Source: Planctomycetota bacterium
GTDB taxonomy: Bacteria > Planctomycetota > Phycisphaerae > Phycisphaerales > SM1A02
Length of the DNA: 64,000 nucleotides
Direction of reading: 5' to 3'
Assembly: GCA_022574595.1 (NCBI GenBank)
Contig: JACZRS010000011.1
Location: 87,877 to 151,876, forward strand
In this document: piece by piece, positions 43,913 to 53,717 of the stretch
Numbering within the stretch: position 1 is the stretch's first letter
How the letters are laid out: each line of letters begins with the position of its first letter
Position numbers and translations under genes: made by a program
Notes under the pieces: model-generated
What the model was told of the DNA's origin: nothing
Database searches by the model: none
What the model saw: the letters and a program-made list of their open reading frames with translations, nothing else

Positions 43913-45730
43913 TTACTCATCGAGTTCGTATTCGATTCGCTGCACCGCTTCCTCTACCCAACTCACCACGTTCGGATCCGAGTCTGTCAGCAGGCTCTTA
44001 AGTGCTGGAAGGGTAGGCGCGGCGTGTTTGCCCGCTTCGCCGAGATATCTTGCGGCGAACGCGCGATTTGCAGGAAATTCGCTATGCAACATTTCTATCA
44101 TGACGTCGATCGACATGTGCCCGCTTTGTGCAATCCAAGATATGTGCCAGAAACTTTGTTTCCCTCCGGTCTTCTGCTCCGCTCGTATCGCATCGATCAT
44201 CGCTCGTGTACCAACTTCCGAGTCGCCACCGAGCTTAACAAATGCGTAAGCTGCCGCGCTTTGAAGGTCTGGTTTAGAGCTTGTTAGCATCGGTTCGATA
44301 GTCTTACAGGCCGTGGGTGAATCAACGCCCAGACTTCCCAGCGTTTCGAGAGTGCGTATTCTCAACCGGTTCGAACGTGTATCTAGCAGGAAATCCAGGA
44401 GGGCTGCAATGGCAGTCTCTGGATCACCACCAATACGAATGAAGGTTCTAGCCGCGAGGTTAAGAGTGTTCTTCTCGCCTTCTTCGAGCATGTCTTTTAC
44501 GCGGTCTAAGTAGTCATTGCACGCAATTCCTCGTAGTCTGATGACTCTAAGAGCACTCAATCGTACGTTCACAGAAGAATCATCAATCGCCTGATCTAGA
44601 GTGGTGCGTACTCTCTCATCGAGAGGAAACAACGAGGTAGCGCTGACAACCATGCGGCGTACCAATTCATTATTGTCATTACTAAGATCAAGAATCCGAG
44701 CGCAAATGTCAGCATCGTTCTCGCCCAATAGTGCGAGAGCCCAGACGGACGTTGCGCGTATGTTTGGGTTTGAGTTGCGCAGTCCCTCTAAGAAGAGGGG
44801 TAGAGCACGCCGAAGGTCCGCACCACAAGCAGCAACTTCGGCGTAGAAAGACAGCTCGGAGGGAGCGGGTGGATACACATAAAAAGGCGAGAAGCCTTGA
44901 TGACTAGGAAAATAAAGCACAGTCTGCCCCGGTGGACGTATAAAAAGCAGCGTCCCATACGCTTCTCTCCGTATCTGTTCATCATCGTTCGCCAACTGTC
45001 CGAGTAGAGCGGGAATAGCGCTCCTGGCTGCACCCAAGAATTGTCCCAACGACCTCATTGCTGTGAGACGAACGTTGAGATCTTCGTGATCGAGTAATTG
45101 AACAAGAGCGTTAATCGCACCTTCGCGATCTATTTCTGAAGCAAGCATCCAAGATGCCCATGGTTTAGATCGACTGATGTTGCGGCCACCGACCTCAATG
45201 CGGTGAAGCATCTTGGACAGCTCAATGAGGCGTTGCGGGTCATCTATCTTGCCAAGTGCATCTATGCAACGATGGACGAGCAGTCGATATTCCCACTGAT
45301 ACAGACGACCTTCATTGACTCGGTTCAACAGCTCTTGGAACGTTGTTTGGCTGTCAAGATTCGGAAGGAACACGATGTAAGCAATGGTTGGTGTTGCGCG
45401 AACCCAGCCCTTGTCGTGAACCTCGCGTCCGAAGAAGGTCGCCAGTCCAGCCAGTATGAGCAAAAGCCCAAGAGCGATCCGGCGCCACCGTCGCCGTGTT
45501 CGGAACAAAGCCCTCTCCCTACGAACCTCGTGCCCACATTCCGAACAGCGACTATAGGATGTCGCGGACATGTCGTACCAGCAACGCGGGCATCGACGCC
45601 GACCGCGTGAACGATCGCCGAACATAGCCCATAGTCCCAAGGCTAGCCCAACTAAGCCGACCAGGGACCCGGAAATCCACCAGATCCAGTCAATCCATGT
45701 CATTACCAAGTAGTTTAGCAGTTCAGTCAC
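43913..45730 (-). CDS. HEAT-repeat membrane protein with N-terminal zinc ribbon
   Basis: A 605-residue protein. Hydrophobic segment (about 10-37), zinc ribbon CPRCWYDMSATSYSRCSECG (about 47-66), a second hydrophobic segment (about 86-102), then about ten HEAT/armadillo-like repeats of 30-40 residues (for example LVQLLDHEDLNVRLTAMRSL, ILDLSNDNNELVRRMVV). It is probably an inner-membrane scaffold with a large solenoid. The ribbon matches that of the small proteins at 2.9-4.3 kb. No enzymatic motif. Convergent with the partner-switch genes. Confidence 0.75.
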   Translation of the reverse strand: MTELLNYLVMTWIDWIWWISGSLVGLVGLALGLWAMFGDRSRGRRRCPRCWYDMSATSYSRCSECGHEVRRERALFRTRRRWRRIALGLLLILAGLATFFGREVHDKGWVRATPTIAYIVFLPNLDSQTTFQELLNRVNEGRLYQWEYRLLVHRCIDALGKIDDPQRLIELSKMLHRIEVGGRNISRSKPWASWMLASEIDREGAINALVQLLDHEDLNVRLTAMRSLGQFLGAARSAIPALLGQLANDDEQIRREAYGTLLFIRPPGQTVLYFPSHQGFSPFYVYPPAPSELSFYAEVAACGADLRRALPLFLEGLRNSNPNIRATSVWALALLGENDADICARILDLSNDNNELVRRMVVSATSLFPLDERVRTTLDQAIDDSSVNVRLSALRVIRLRGIACNDYLDRVKDMLEEGEKNTLNLAARTFIRIGGDPETAIAALLDFLLDTRSNRLRIRTLETLGSLGVDSPTACKTIEPMLTSSKPDLQSAAAYAFVKLGGDSEVGTRAMIDAIRAEQKTGGKQSFWHISWIAQSGHMSIDVMIEMLHSEFPANRAFAARYLGEAGKHAAPTLPALKSLLTDSDPNVVSWVEEAVQRIEYELDE

Positions 45731-45796
45731 AGGATTGCTTTACCCACTGGCATTGATATACCAAAACACTTGTGCAAAATTGTTATGGGCAAGATG

Positions 45797-45827
45797 TAAA
45801 AAAAACTCCCCGATTTCTCGGGGAGTT
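45797..45827 (-). terminator. Intrinsic terminator of the protease gene
   Basis: Stem AACTCCCCGA (45804-45813) and TCGGGGAGTT (45818-45827) with loop TTTC. The A-run at 45798-45805 gives a U-run on the minus strand. It lies 46 bp after the protease stop. Confidence 0.85.
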
Positions 45828-45873
45828 GAGTTATAAGTTGCTAGGTGCTCGATCCGATAAATTCGGTCGAGGT

Positions 45874-48873
45874 TTATGGAGGCGTCGGAGTACCTGCGCC
45901 TGATAGACCAGTGGTTCGGATATTAATATGGTCATGTCTGACGAAGTACGGTTGAGTACCTCCGCCTCCGAATCCTCCGAAGTTACCTCCAAGTGACAGT
46001 GTCCAGACTCGCAGTTGCATTTTGCCATCTGTTTGCCTTACGAACCTATGAGGAGCTAGGACTAGTGTATTTTGAGGCGGACTAATATTGCAGTCAGTAC
46101 CAGCTGCGGGGTCAAAGATTATGAACTCCCATTTTTGAGTGATCCAATTCCACATTTCATAGAAGGTAAGCCCATTTGCGGATGGAATATTGCCTCCTGG
46201 ATCACATATGAATGGCACGTCACTTTGATGTCGTTCACTTGTTATCAACAGATTCACAAACGGTTGAGTTAAATCATCTATATGTGCATGGACCAACAAG
46301 TCGGTGACCTGGCCTGTAGCGAGGTAATTTATTCCAAGCCCCTGATTGTCATTCGGGTGGGTGAATTGGGACTTGATTACCAGGCGATTGTTATCCGATG
46401 CCTTAATCGAGAAGGCATTTCCAGAAACAAGAGTTCCACGAAGAATCTCAATATCATCAATGAACGGAGAACTGTCGAACCAAGAGGTTATAATAATTGC
46501 TTCAGCACAAGTGGGTGGGTCAGGGAAAAAACCAATTGCGTTTGGAGCCTCTTCCAGCGAAGGATCGCCGCCGCATTCTTCTCCATCTTCAGCTCCAGGC
46601 ATAACTCCTTGCTCGCAAGGATCTGCCAGGCATTGGGGAAAACCGCTTCCTGCCATGACTCCACGAATTTGTTCGGGCATTAGCGGTATTCCGTAGAACA
46701 TCTTTGCTATACCCTGAAGGTCTGCAGCAAGTCCTGCAATTATAGGTGCAGCCGCACTAGTGCCACCAAAATCATTGGTGTAATGACGTTGAGGCTCATC
46801 TGGCGAGGGGTTAAAGAGAGCTCCATAACCAGTTGTTGTTACTGCGGCTCCCCATGATTGGCAATGAACACGGCCAATACAATTGCCATGATTTGAAAAA
46901 CCGAGACGACACCACGGTACGCCAGGAAAACCAGCACCAACAGTTACGGCACCACTATCGGGTAATTCGTTGCCGCCAGTATCATCGTCATCAAGATTAA
47001 CACAATCGTTACCTGCAGAAATGCAGCTAATAATTCCCAAATCACTGGAAATCCTTAGCATCAAGTTTGTGCTAAATGTGCTATCCAGCGTACCTCCACC
47101 TGGTCCGATTGAGTAAGAAAGAACATCTCCATGCTCAAAGACAAGTAAAGCAGCAGTCATTGCCGAAATTATTCTGCCGCCTTCTTCAACACTTACGATG
47201 GGGAAGAAATAGCCTTGGGCTTGTGGGGCCATGCCCGTAATTCCAAATCCATTATCTTCTGCAACGACAATGCCTAATGTGGCAGTACCGTGATTCGAGG
47301 ATATGACTACACCTTCCATATGGATAATGGTTTGGCCGGGTTCTAGAATAACCTTGTTAATTAGATCTTCATGATCAACCCAAGCAGAATGTTCGATGAC
47401 TCCGATCCTAGCGCCTTTGCCTCGGGTGAGGTTCTCATCACCGTTTCCAAGGCCAAGGATGAATTCACCGAAATCCCAAAGTCCTGGCATGTCGTGGCCT
47501 TCGCCGGTAAATCCAAAAGCGCTAGGAGCTGGGAATGCCAAGCCTTGCGGTGGATTACGACCGAAATTGTCGAAGTACCAATCAATGGTCTTGTAACCTT
47601 GAAGTTGAGTAAAGTCTGGAGTTGAACACATTGCTTCGGCCATGTCAGCACAGTCGACATCCCATCCTATGGTGCAGCAATTGGGGTCGATATCGCATAC
47701 TTCGGCACAGCAGTCTTCGTACCGGCAACCAAGTCCTCCATGAGGAGTTATGCATGTTCCATTAAACTGGTTACCGCAAGCATCTCCACCTGGGCAAATA
47801 TTATAAGCTATTGCCGAACATATCAGATCCCAGGTAGTACTGCAGCAGAATGGATCTAATGAACATACAGCAGAACAGCAATCAGGGTCTTCACATAATG
47901 GAGAGCCTGGAGGATGTGGCTCGAAGCAACCCAATGCGAAATCACCACATTGAGGCACGCATTCTTGGATAGCAGCATTGGCGCAAGCTAGATCCCACGT
48001 AGTTTCACAACAGTAAGGATTGATATCGCATACTATTTCGCAGCACTCAAAATCATCACAAGAGTGGTGGAACAGAACGTGTTCGGTAAAACAGCTACCT
48101 GCTACGGGAGCTCCACATTCTAAAACTGGGAGACCTGGACAGAATTCGGCTGCCCAATTTACGCAAGCATCATCCCAAGCTTCTTCACAACAGTCCGGGT
48201 CAATTAGGCACACTGCTTCGCAACAAAGAACATCATTACAGAAGGGATTTTCATCATCTGCGGTATCACAAGGGGTTGCGAAGGGATCTCCGCAAGCAAT
48301 ACCTCCACCACCTGCAAGAGGTCCACCACCTGTGCCATCATCTTTGTCCGCACCGCTGCCGGTACCCTCAATTTTGCCATTACCTTTATTGAAGGCTTGG
48401 TGAGGGATCCACACAGGCTCGAACTCTACATACTCAACACTGTCCATGGCATTTAGTGTCCGAGCGACTTGTAGTATTACATCTTTATCGCCATCAACGT
48501 ACATAATGCCGCCAAGGTCAGGTTGGCCGCGTTTGCTAAGAGCGCCCGCTCGGTTTTGAAGCGTTGCCAGCTTATCTAGTGAATGATTGATGGCTTTTCG
48601 GAATGTGACACCCGTTTGCGCAGCAAGATCAAGGACATTGCCCATATCATGATTTGCTAATGATACGACACGTTCATCGGCTGTGGCTCTTACGCGCAAG
48701 TTATCATGGAATTTAACAATCAGCCTTATTTCATCACCCTCTGCGGGGAGAACAATCTGGTGATTAGGCTTCTTTGAATAGGGGACACGTGGGGCAAGTT
48801 GCACAACATTTTGAGCCAATGAAGGCCCTACAAGGCATAATATGGCCAAGCTGGCCGCTAATTTTCGCAACAT
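45874..48873 (-). CDS. Secreted subtilisin-like (S8) protease with Cys-rich repeats
   Basis: About 999 residues from ATG 48873 (GGAG 8 nt upstream; an upstream TTG adds five residues). Signal peptide at 1-21 and a prodomain-like part. At about 195-415 lie four Cys-rich repeats of the form CCxxVCxxDPxCCxxxWDxxC. The S8 domain has the Ser motif FGGTSAAAP, the His motif SNHGTATLG and the oxyanion Asn in SAGND. In place of the usual catalytic Asp the sequence has GVIEHSAWVDHEDL (Glu near residue 494). The C-terminal part is beta-rich. Probably exported; activity needs testing. Confidence 0.8.
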   Translation of the reverse strand: MLRKLAASLAILCLVGPSLAQNVVQLAPRVPYSKKPNHQIVLPAEGDEIRLIVKFHDNLRVRATADERVVSLANHDMGNVLDLAAQTGVTFRKAINHSLDKLATLQNRAGALSKRGQPDLGGIMYVDGDKDVILQVARTLNAMDSVEYVEFEPVWIPHQAFNKGNGKIEGTGSGADKDDGTGGGPLAGGGGIACGDPFATPCDTADDENPFCNDVLCCEAVCLIDPDCCEEAWDDACVNWAAEFCPGLPVLECGAPVAGSCFTEHVLFHHSCDDFECCEIVCDINPYCCETTWDLACANAAIQECVPQCGDFALGCFEPHPPGSPLCEDPDCCSAVCSLDPFCCSTTWDLICSAIAYNICPGGDACGNQFNGTCITPHGGLGCRYEDCCAEVCDIDPNCCTIGWDVDCADMAEAMCSTPDFTQLQGYKTIDWYFDNFGRNPPQGLAFPAPSAFGFTGEGHDMPGLWDFGEFILGLGNGDENLTRGKGARIGVIEHSAWVDHEDLINKVILEPGQTIIHMEGVVISSNHGTATLGIVVAEDNGFGITGMAPQAQGYFFPIVSVEEGGRIISAMTAALLVFEHGDVLSYSIGPGGGTLDSTFSTNLMLRISSDLGIISCISAGNDCVNLDDDDTGGNELPDSGAVTVGAGFPGVPWCRLGFSNHGNCIGRVHCQSWGAAVTTTGYGALFNPSPDEPQRHYTNDFGGTSAAAPIIAGLAADLQGIAKMFYGIPLMPEQIRGVMAGSGFPQCLADPCEQGVMPGAEDGEECGGDPSLEEAPNAIGFFPDPPTCAEAIIITSWFDSSPFIDDIEILRGTLVSGNAFSIKASDNNRLVIKSQFTHPNDNQGLGINYLATGQVTDLLVHAHIDDLTQPFVNLLITSERHQSDVPFICDPGGNIPSANGLTFYEMWNWITQKWEFIIFDPAAGTDCNISPPQNTLVLAPHRFVRQTDGKMQLRVWTLSLGGNFGGFGGGGTQPYFVRHDHINIRTTGLSGAGTPTPP

Positions 48874-49242
48874 CCTAAGGTCTCCCAATAATCAAGTCCG
48901 GCGGGCGCCTGCGGGACTATATGTTATAGATCTAGACAAATCGTGAAGGAAACGCCCCCAACATTTACAGGGACGCGCCAATACATACCTTCATATCATA
49001 AATCCTACTAGAAGGGCAAAACAATTTAATTTCAATTAAATTCGAAAAAAAACAAGTTCTGTTCCCTGGCATTGGCTTATTGGCTTAGATTCGCTCTTTT
49101 GGAATAATGAAAATCAAGAATGACTTGAGCAGTTTATGCCGCTCATGGCTCAAAAACCTTAGTGCAGCAGCCTATTTTAACTAATCTCGGCCGTTAGAGC
49201 TTCTTTTAGCAAGAGTTTGGCTCCCAAATTAGGACCGTTTTC
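48874..49242. other. Intergenic region between rpoC and the protease
   Basis: About 370 bp, AT-rich in part. It holds the palindrome AATTTAATT-TC-AATTAAATT (49023-49042) and a direct repeat TTGGCTTA twice near 49073-49088. No rpoC terminator is obvious; an A8 run (49045-49052) would be T8 on the minus strand but no clear hairpin precedes it. The protease promoter should lie here. No gene is supported. Confidence 0.45.
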
Positions 49243-52200
49243 CTATGAATCGACCATTGGAGTCTCATGATCGGGATGGGCGACTACCTCTACTACAGTA
49301 GGAATTCGCTCTGCTCCAATAGCCTCTGCTGCTTCTGCAGCATCAGCCAGCATTGTCCTTTCGTCTTCTACCTCAGAAACTGGCGGCTCGACAAGCTTCT
49401 TGACCCGCATATTTTGATATGCGATGAAACCTGTACCCGCAGGGATAAGGTGACCTAGAAGAACGTTTTCCTTCAAGCCCTTTAGCTTATCGACGGCACC
49501 ACGAAGGGCTGCTTCTGTGAGTACCTTGGTAGTTTCCTGGAAGCTCGCTCCTGATAAGAAGGATTCTGCTTGTAGGGATGCCTTGGTGATGCCTAGAAGT
49601 AGTGTCATGCCCGCAGCGGGCTTGCCACGCTTGGTCTTGGCAGGATCTTCACCTGCAGCCTCAGCCAGTGCATTGGCCTCTTTGACCTCTTCCTTTTCAA
49701 TTAGAGCGTCTACGGGCATTGTAGTGCCACCTGGATCAAGGATCCGCAGTTTTCCAGTTACAATTTCGTTGTAATCACGGAAATGGAACCGATCGACAAC
49801 TTCGTTGGGCAGAAGATCGGTATCGCCTGGTGATAGAACCAGGACTTTGCCTAGCATTTGAGAGAGGATAATTTCGATGTGCTTATCGGAAATAGGTACA
49901 CCTTGAGCCCGATAAACATTCTGGACCTCTTCGAGCATGTAGTTGTAGAGTGCTTCTTCGCCACGAATTCGAAGAATATCGTGCGGAATGAGTGGACCTT
50001 CTGTCAATGGATCGCCTGCGTTTATTCGGTCTCCAGTATGGACCAGCAGGTGCTTTCCTTGAGGAATGTGGTGATCGTGTTCAATCTCACCCTCTGAGAC
50101 GATCCTGATCGTCATCTTGCCTTTTCGCTTATCGGAATACAGCTCAACTACGCCGGAGATTTCAGCTGCAACAGCTGGATCCTTAGGTGTTCTGGCTTCA
50201 AAGATCTCGGTAACTCTAGGCAAACCACCAACAATGTCCGCAGAGCCTGCGACTTCCTTGGGCTGCCTAGCCAGCATTTCACCAATCTTAATTTCCTGGC
50301 CTTCAATAACTTCTATCCTGGCCTTGGCGGGCAAGTGGTGGAAGTCGAGGATCGAGCCAGCCTCATCTTTAATGATGATCTGCGGATGTTTTTCGCCTGT
50401 ATGTTCAATGACGATAAGCTCTTGCTTGCCGCCCTTTGTCTGCTCAAACCGAGTTGTTTCGCCATCAACAATATCTTTGAATTCGACTATGCCGGTCTTT
50501 TCAGCAAGGATGGGCGTTCTGTGTGGATCCCATTCCGCAATCATTTGTCCCTGTTCTACCTTGTCACCCTGTTTGTGTAGTAGTGTAGCGCCATAGGGGA
50601 TCTTGTATTTTTCTAATTCTCGCCCCAAATCGTCAATGATGGCTAGTTCGCCGTTACGTTTAAGAGTTAGAAGTACAGGACCAGATGGTGATGCAACTTC
50701 AACCTCGTTACAGTCGCGTAGCTCAACGGTGCCGCTATGAGCAGCACGATAACTTGTGTCGACTAAGCCACGTGAAGCAATGCCTCCGGTGTGGAATGTA
50801 CGCATGGTAAGCTGTGTGCCAGGCTCACCAATGGATTGTGCAGCAATTGTGCCCACAGCCAGGCCGACCTCAACTGACTGTCCAGTTGACATATCCATGC
50901 CGTAACAACTTTGGCAAATTCCTCTGGAAGTATCGCATGTAAGTGGGCTTCTTACTTGAACAGAGTCAATGCCAAGAGCTTCAATCTTGTTTGCTACATC
51001 ACTAGTAATGAGCTGGTTCTCTTCGACGATTAATTTATCAGTGATGGGATTTCGAATCGTCTGACGTGAAGTGCGTCCAAGGATAGCTTCACGCAATGGG
51101 ACATCAATTTGTTCGCCTTTGTATAGCGCTTTCTTGGCGATACCCATTCTAGTCTTGCAATCGAGTTCATTGACCACAACAGATTGAGCAACATCGTATA
51201 GCTTTCGGGTTAAGTATCCGGAGTCAGCTGTCTTAAGTGCGGTATCAGCTAGTCCCTTACGCGCACCGTGTGTTGAGGAGAAGTATTCCAGAACGTTTAG
51301 CCCCTCGCGGAAGTTGGCACGAATAGGTGTTTCGATGATCTCGCCGGAAGGCTTGGCCATCAATCCCCGCATGCCGGCTAATTGTTGCATTTGGCTGATA
51401 TTGCCTCGCGCACCTGAGGTTGACATCAGGTATACGGGGTTTAGATATCGTTCTCCTTCATCGGAATCAATTGGAACTTCTTTATGGTTCGATGGATCTC
51501 GGCGGTCATTTTCCAAAGTCTTAACCAGTGATTTGGTTACTTGTTCTCTGCAATGCGCCCAAAGATCCAGGAGCTGATTATGTCGCTCACGCTCTGTAAT
51601 AGCGCCTGCTTGATAGTTCTTTTCCACGAGATCAACGCGCTTTTGAGTTTTATCAATCAGCAACATTTTGTCATCGGGAATTCTGATATCAGCGATACCG
51701 ATAGAAAGACCGGATGTAGTTGATGTCTTAAATCCGAGTTCCTTCATGTCATCGAGGATTTCAAGTGTTGCAGGCCTTCCCAGCCTTGCGTAGGTGTCAT
51801 CAATAACTCGACTGCAACCCTTCTTGCCGAGTGTGCAGTTGTAGAAGGGCATGCCCTGAGCCAGGATATCGCTGAAGATAACTCTGCCAACGGAGGTGCG
51901 CAAGCGACGATGCTTGGGACCAGGCTTGATGGTATCACCTTCTCCAGATACGACATCGACAAAGCGTGACATCTTCACAATAACGGGTTGTTGCAATTTT
52001 ACTATGCCAAGCTCTAGTGCCAGCATAGCTTCATGTGCATCCTTAAATCGCAGCAATTCTTCATCAGGAGTTTCATCTTTAACATCCATGTAGGTGAGGA
52101 AGAACACACCCATGACAATGTCTTGAGAGGGTGAAACGATTGGCCGACCATTTGCGGGTGAGAAAATCTGATGCGTAGATAGCATAAGCAAATGTGCTTC

Positions 52201-53622
52201 CGCCTGGGCTTCAACAGACAGAGGTAGATGCACAGCCATTTGATCGCCATCAAAGTCTGCGTTGTAGCCAGCACAAACCAAAGGATGGATCATGATGGCG
52301 TTGCCTTCTACCAGAACCGGCTCAAAAGCCTGAATACCCATTCTGTGCAGGGTGGGCGCACGGTTCAGAAGCACTGGATGCTGATAAATAACTTGCTCGA
52401 GAATATCCCAAACTTCCGGATCACGTCTTTCAAGCATGCGTTTAGCGCTCTTGATGGTGTCCGCCAGGCCGTGCTCTTTGAGCTTTCTGATTATGAACGG
52501 CTGGTATAGCTCTAATGCGATCTTCTTAGGTAGCCCACATTGGTGCAATTTTAGTTCTGGTCCAACAACAATGACTGATCGAGCGGAGTAATCCACTCGT
52601 TTACCAAGAAGGTTTTCGCGGAATCGGCCTTGCTTACCCTTGATCATGTCGGTGAGCGACTTAAGCGGTCGGTTGCTCGAACCAAGCACAGGACGACGGC
52701 ATCGACCATTGTCGAAGAGCGCATCTACCGCTTGTTGCAGCATGCGCTTTTCGTTACGGATGATGACCTCTGGTGCGTTGAGGTCCATGAGTTTTTTCAG
52801 GCGGTTGTTGCGGTTGATGATTCGTCGATACAGATCGTTTAGATCGCTAGTTGCGAAGTTTCCACTTTCTAAAAGTACTAAAGGACGCAAGTCAGGCGGA
52901 ATCACCGGAACAACATCCATCACCATCCAAGCTGGATCGTTTTCGCTTTTGCGGAGTTGCTCAACAAGCTTTAATCGCTTGGAAAGATCTTTGATCTTTT
53001 GTTTACTTCTAGTGTTATCAAGACCGTCGCGAAGCTCGGCTGCAACATCGTCAAGACTAAGCATTTCAAGTAATTCGCGTACTGCTTCAGCGCCCATCAG
53101 AGCTGTAAAAGCTGATGGGCCAAACTTTTCCACTGCTGCTCTGTAATCGTCTTCTGTGAGAACTTGTCGAATCAATAGCTCGGTGGTTCCAGGATCGGTA
53201 ACGACGTAATCCTGGAAGTAGATGATTTTCTCTAAATCAGCAGTCTTCATCCCCAGCAATGTTCCTAAACGGCTAGGTAGAGCCTTAAAGAACCAAATGT
53301 GAACGGTGGGGGCGGCAAGGTTGATATGACCCATGCGCTTTCTGCGTACGCGCGAATGTGTCACTTTCACGCCGCATCGGTCACAAATGATGCCTTTGTA
53401 CTTTGTGCCTTTGTATTTACCGCACGCACATTCATAGTCTCGTTCAGGACCAAAGATGCGCTCGCAAAATAGACCGTCCTTTTCAGGGCGATATGTGCGG
53501 TAGTTAATGGTTTCGGGTTTCTTTACCTCGCCGAAGCTCCAACTACGAATATCGTTGGGGCTGGCAAGTGCAATTTTCACCGAACCGAAGTCGTTCACAC
53601 GATCATAAACGTTTTCACTCAT
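49243..53622 (-). CDS. rpoC: DNA-directed RNA polymerase subunit beta'
   Basis: A 1459-residue beta' subunit. The N-terminal zinc site [13 protein letters not shown]...CDRCGVKV, the catalytic Mg loop [12 protein letters not shown], the bridge-helix and trigger-loop region ([12 protein letters not shown]) and the Cys cluster [13 protein letters not shown] are all present. Length is in the normal range, slightly long. It follows rpoB with a 95-bp gap. It is not followed by ribosomal genes, as is common, but by a secreted protease. Confidence 0.98.
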   Translation of the reverse strand: MSENVYDRVNDFGSVKIALASPNDIRSWSFGEVKKPETINYRTYRPEKDGLFCERIFGPERDYECACGKYKGTKYKGIICDRCGVKVTHSRVRRKRMGHINLAAPTVHIWFFKALPSRLGTLLGMKTADLEKIIYFQDYVVTDPGTTELLIRQVLTEDDYRAAVEKFGPSAFTALMGAEAVRELLEMLSLDDVAAELRDGLDNTRSKQKIKDLSKRLKLVEQLRKSENDPAWMVMDVVPVIPPDLRPLVLLESGNFATSDLNDLYRRIINRNNRLKKLMDLNAPEVIIRNEKRMLQQAVDALFDNGRCRRPVLGSSNRPLKSLTDMIKGKQGRFRENLLGKRVDYSARSVIVVGPELKLHQCGLPKKIALELYQPFIIRKLKEHGLADTIKSAKRMLERRDPEVWDILEQVIYQHPVLLNRAPTLHRMGIQAFEPVLVEGNAIMIHPLVCAGYNADFDGDQMAVHLPLSVEAQAEAHLLMLSTHQIFSPANGRPIVSPSQDIVMGVFFLTYMDVKDETPDEELLRFKDAHEAMLALELGIVKLQQPVIVKMSRFVDVVSGEGDTIKPGPKHRRLRTSVGRVIFSDILAQGMPFYNCTLGKKGCSRVIDDTYARLGRPATLEILDDMKELGFKTSTTSGLSIGIADIRIPDDKMLLIDKTQKRVDLVEKNYQAGAITERERHNQLLDLWAHCREQVTKSLVKTLENDRRDPSNHKEVPIDSDEGERYLNPVYLMSTSGARGNISQMQQLAGMRGLMAKPSGEIIETPIRANFREGLNVLEYFSSTHGARKGLADTALKTADSGYLTRKLYDVAQSVVVNELDCKTRMGIAKKALYKGEQIDVPLREAILGRTSRQTIRNPITDKLIVEENQLITSDVANKIEALGIDSVQVRSPLTCDTSRGICQSCYGMDMSTGQSVEVGLAVGTIAAQSIGEPGTQLTMRTFHTGGIASRGLVDTSYRAAHSGTVELRDCNEVEVASPSGPVLLTLKRNGELAIIDDLGRELEKYKIPYGATLLHKQGDKVEQGQMIAEWDPHRTPILAEKTGIVEFKDIVDGETTRFEQTKGGKQELIVIEHTGEKHPQIIIKDEAGSILDFHHLPAKARIEVIEGQEIKIGEMLARQPKEVAGSADIVGGLPRVTEIFEARTPKDPAVAAEISGVVELYSDKRKGKMTIRIVSEGEIEHDHHIPQGKHLLVHTGDRINAGDPLTEGPLIPHDILRIRGEEALYNYMLEEVQNVYRAQGVPISDKHIEIILSQMLGKVLVLSPGDTDLLPNEVVDRFHFRDYNEIVTGKLRILDPGGTTMPVDALIEKEEVKEANALAEAAGEDPAKTKRGKPAAGMTLLLGITKASLQAESFLSGASFQETTKVLTEAALRGAVDKLKGLKENVLLGHLIPAGTGFIAYQNMRVKKLVEPPVSEVEDERTMLADAAEAAEAIGAERIPTVVEVVAHPDHETPMVDS

Positions 53623-53717
53623 GCCTTTGTTCTCAGCTTCCTAATTCCGAATTACTTTTCCAGGATCCACTCAAAGTTCTCGGATACACAGTCTTTGATA
53701 GTTGCCGGTTATGACAT

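Noticed and set aside
50117..50596. 159-codon plus-strand ORF inside rpoC
   Set aside because: It is the shadow of the highly conserved rpoC reading frame.
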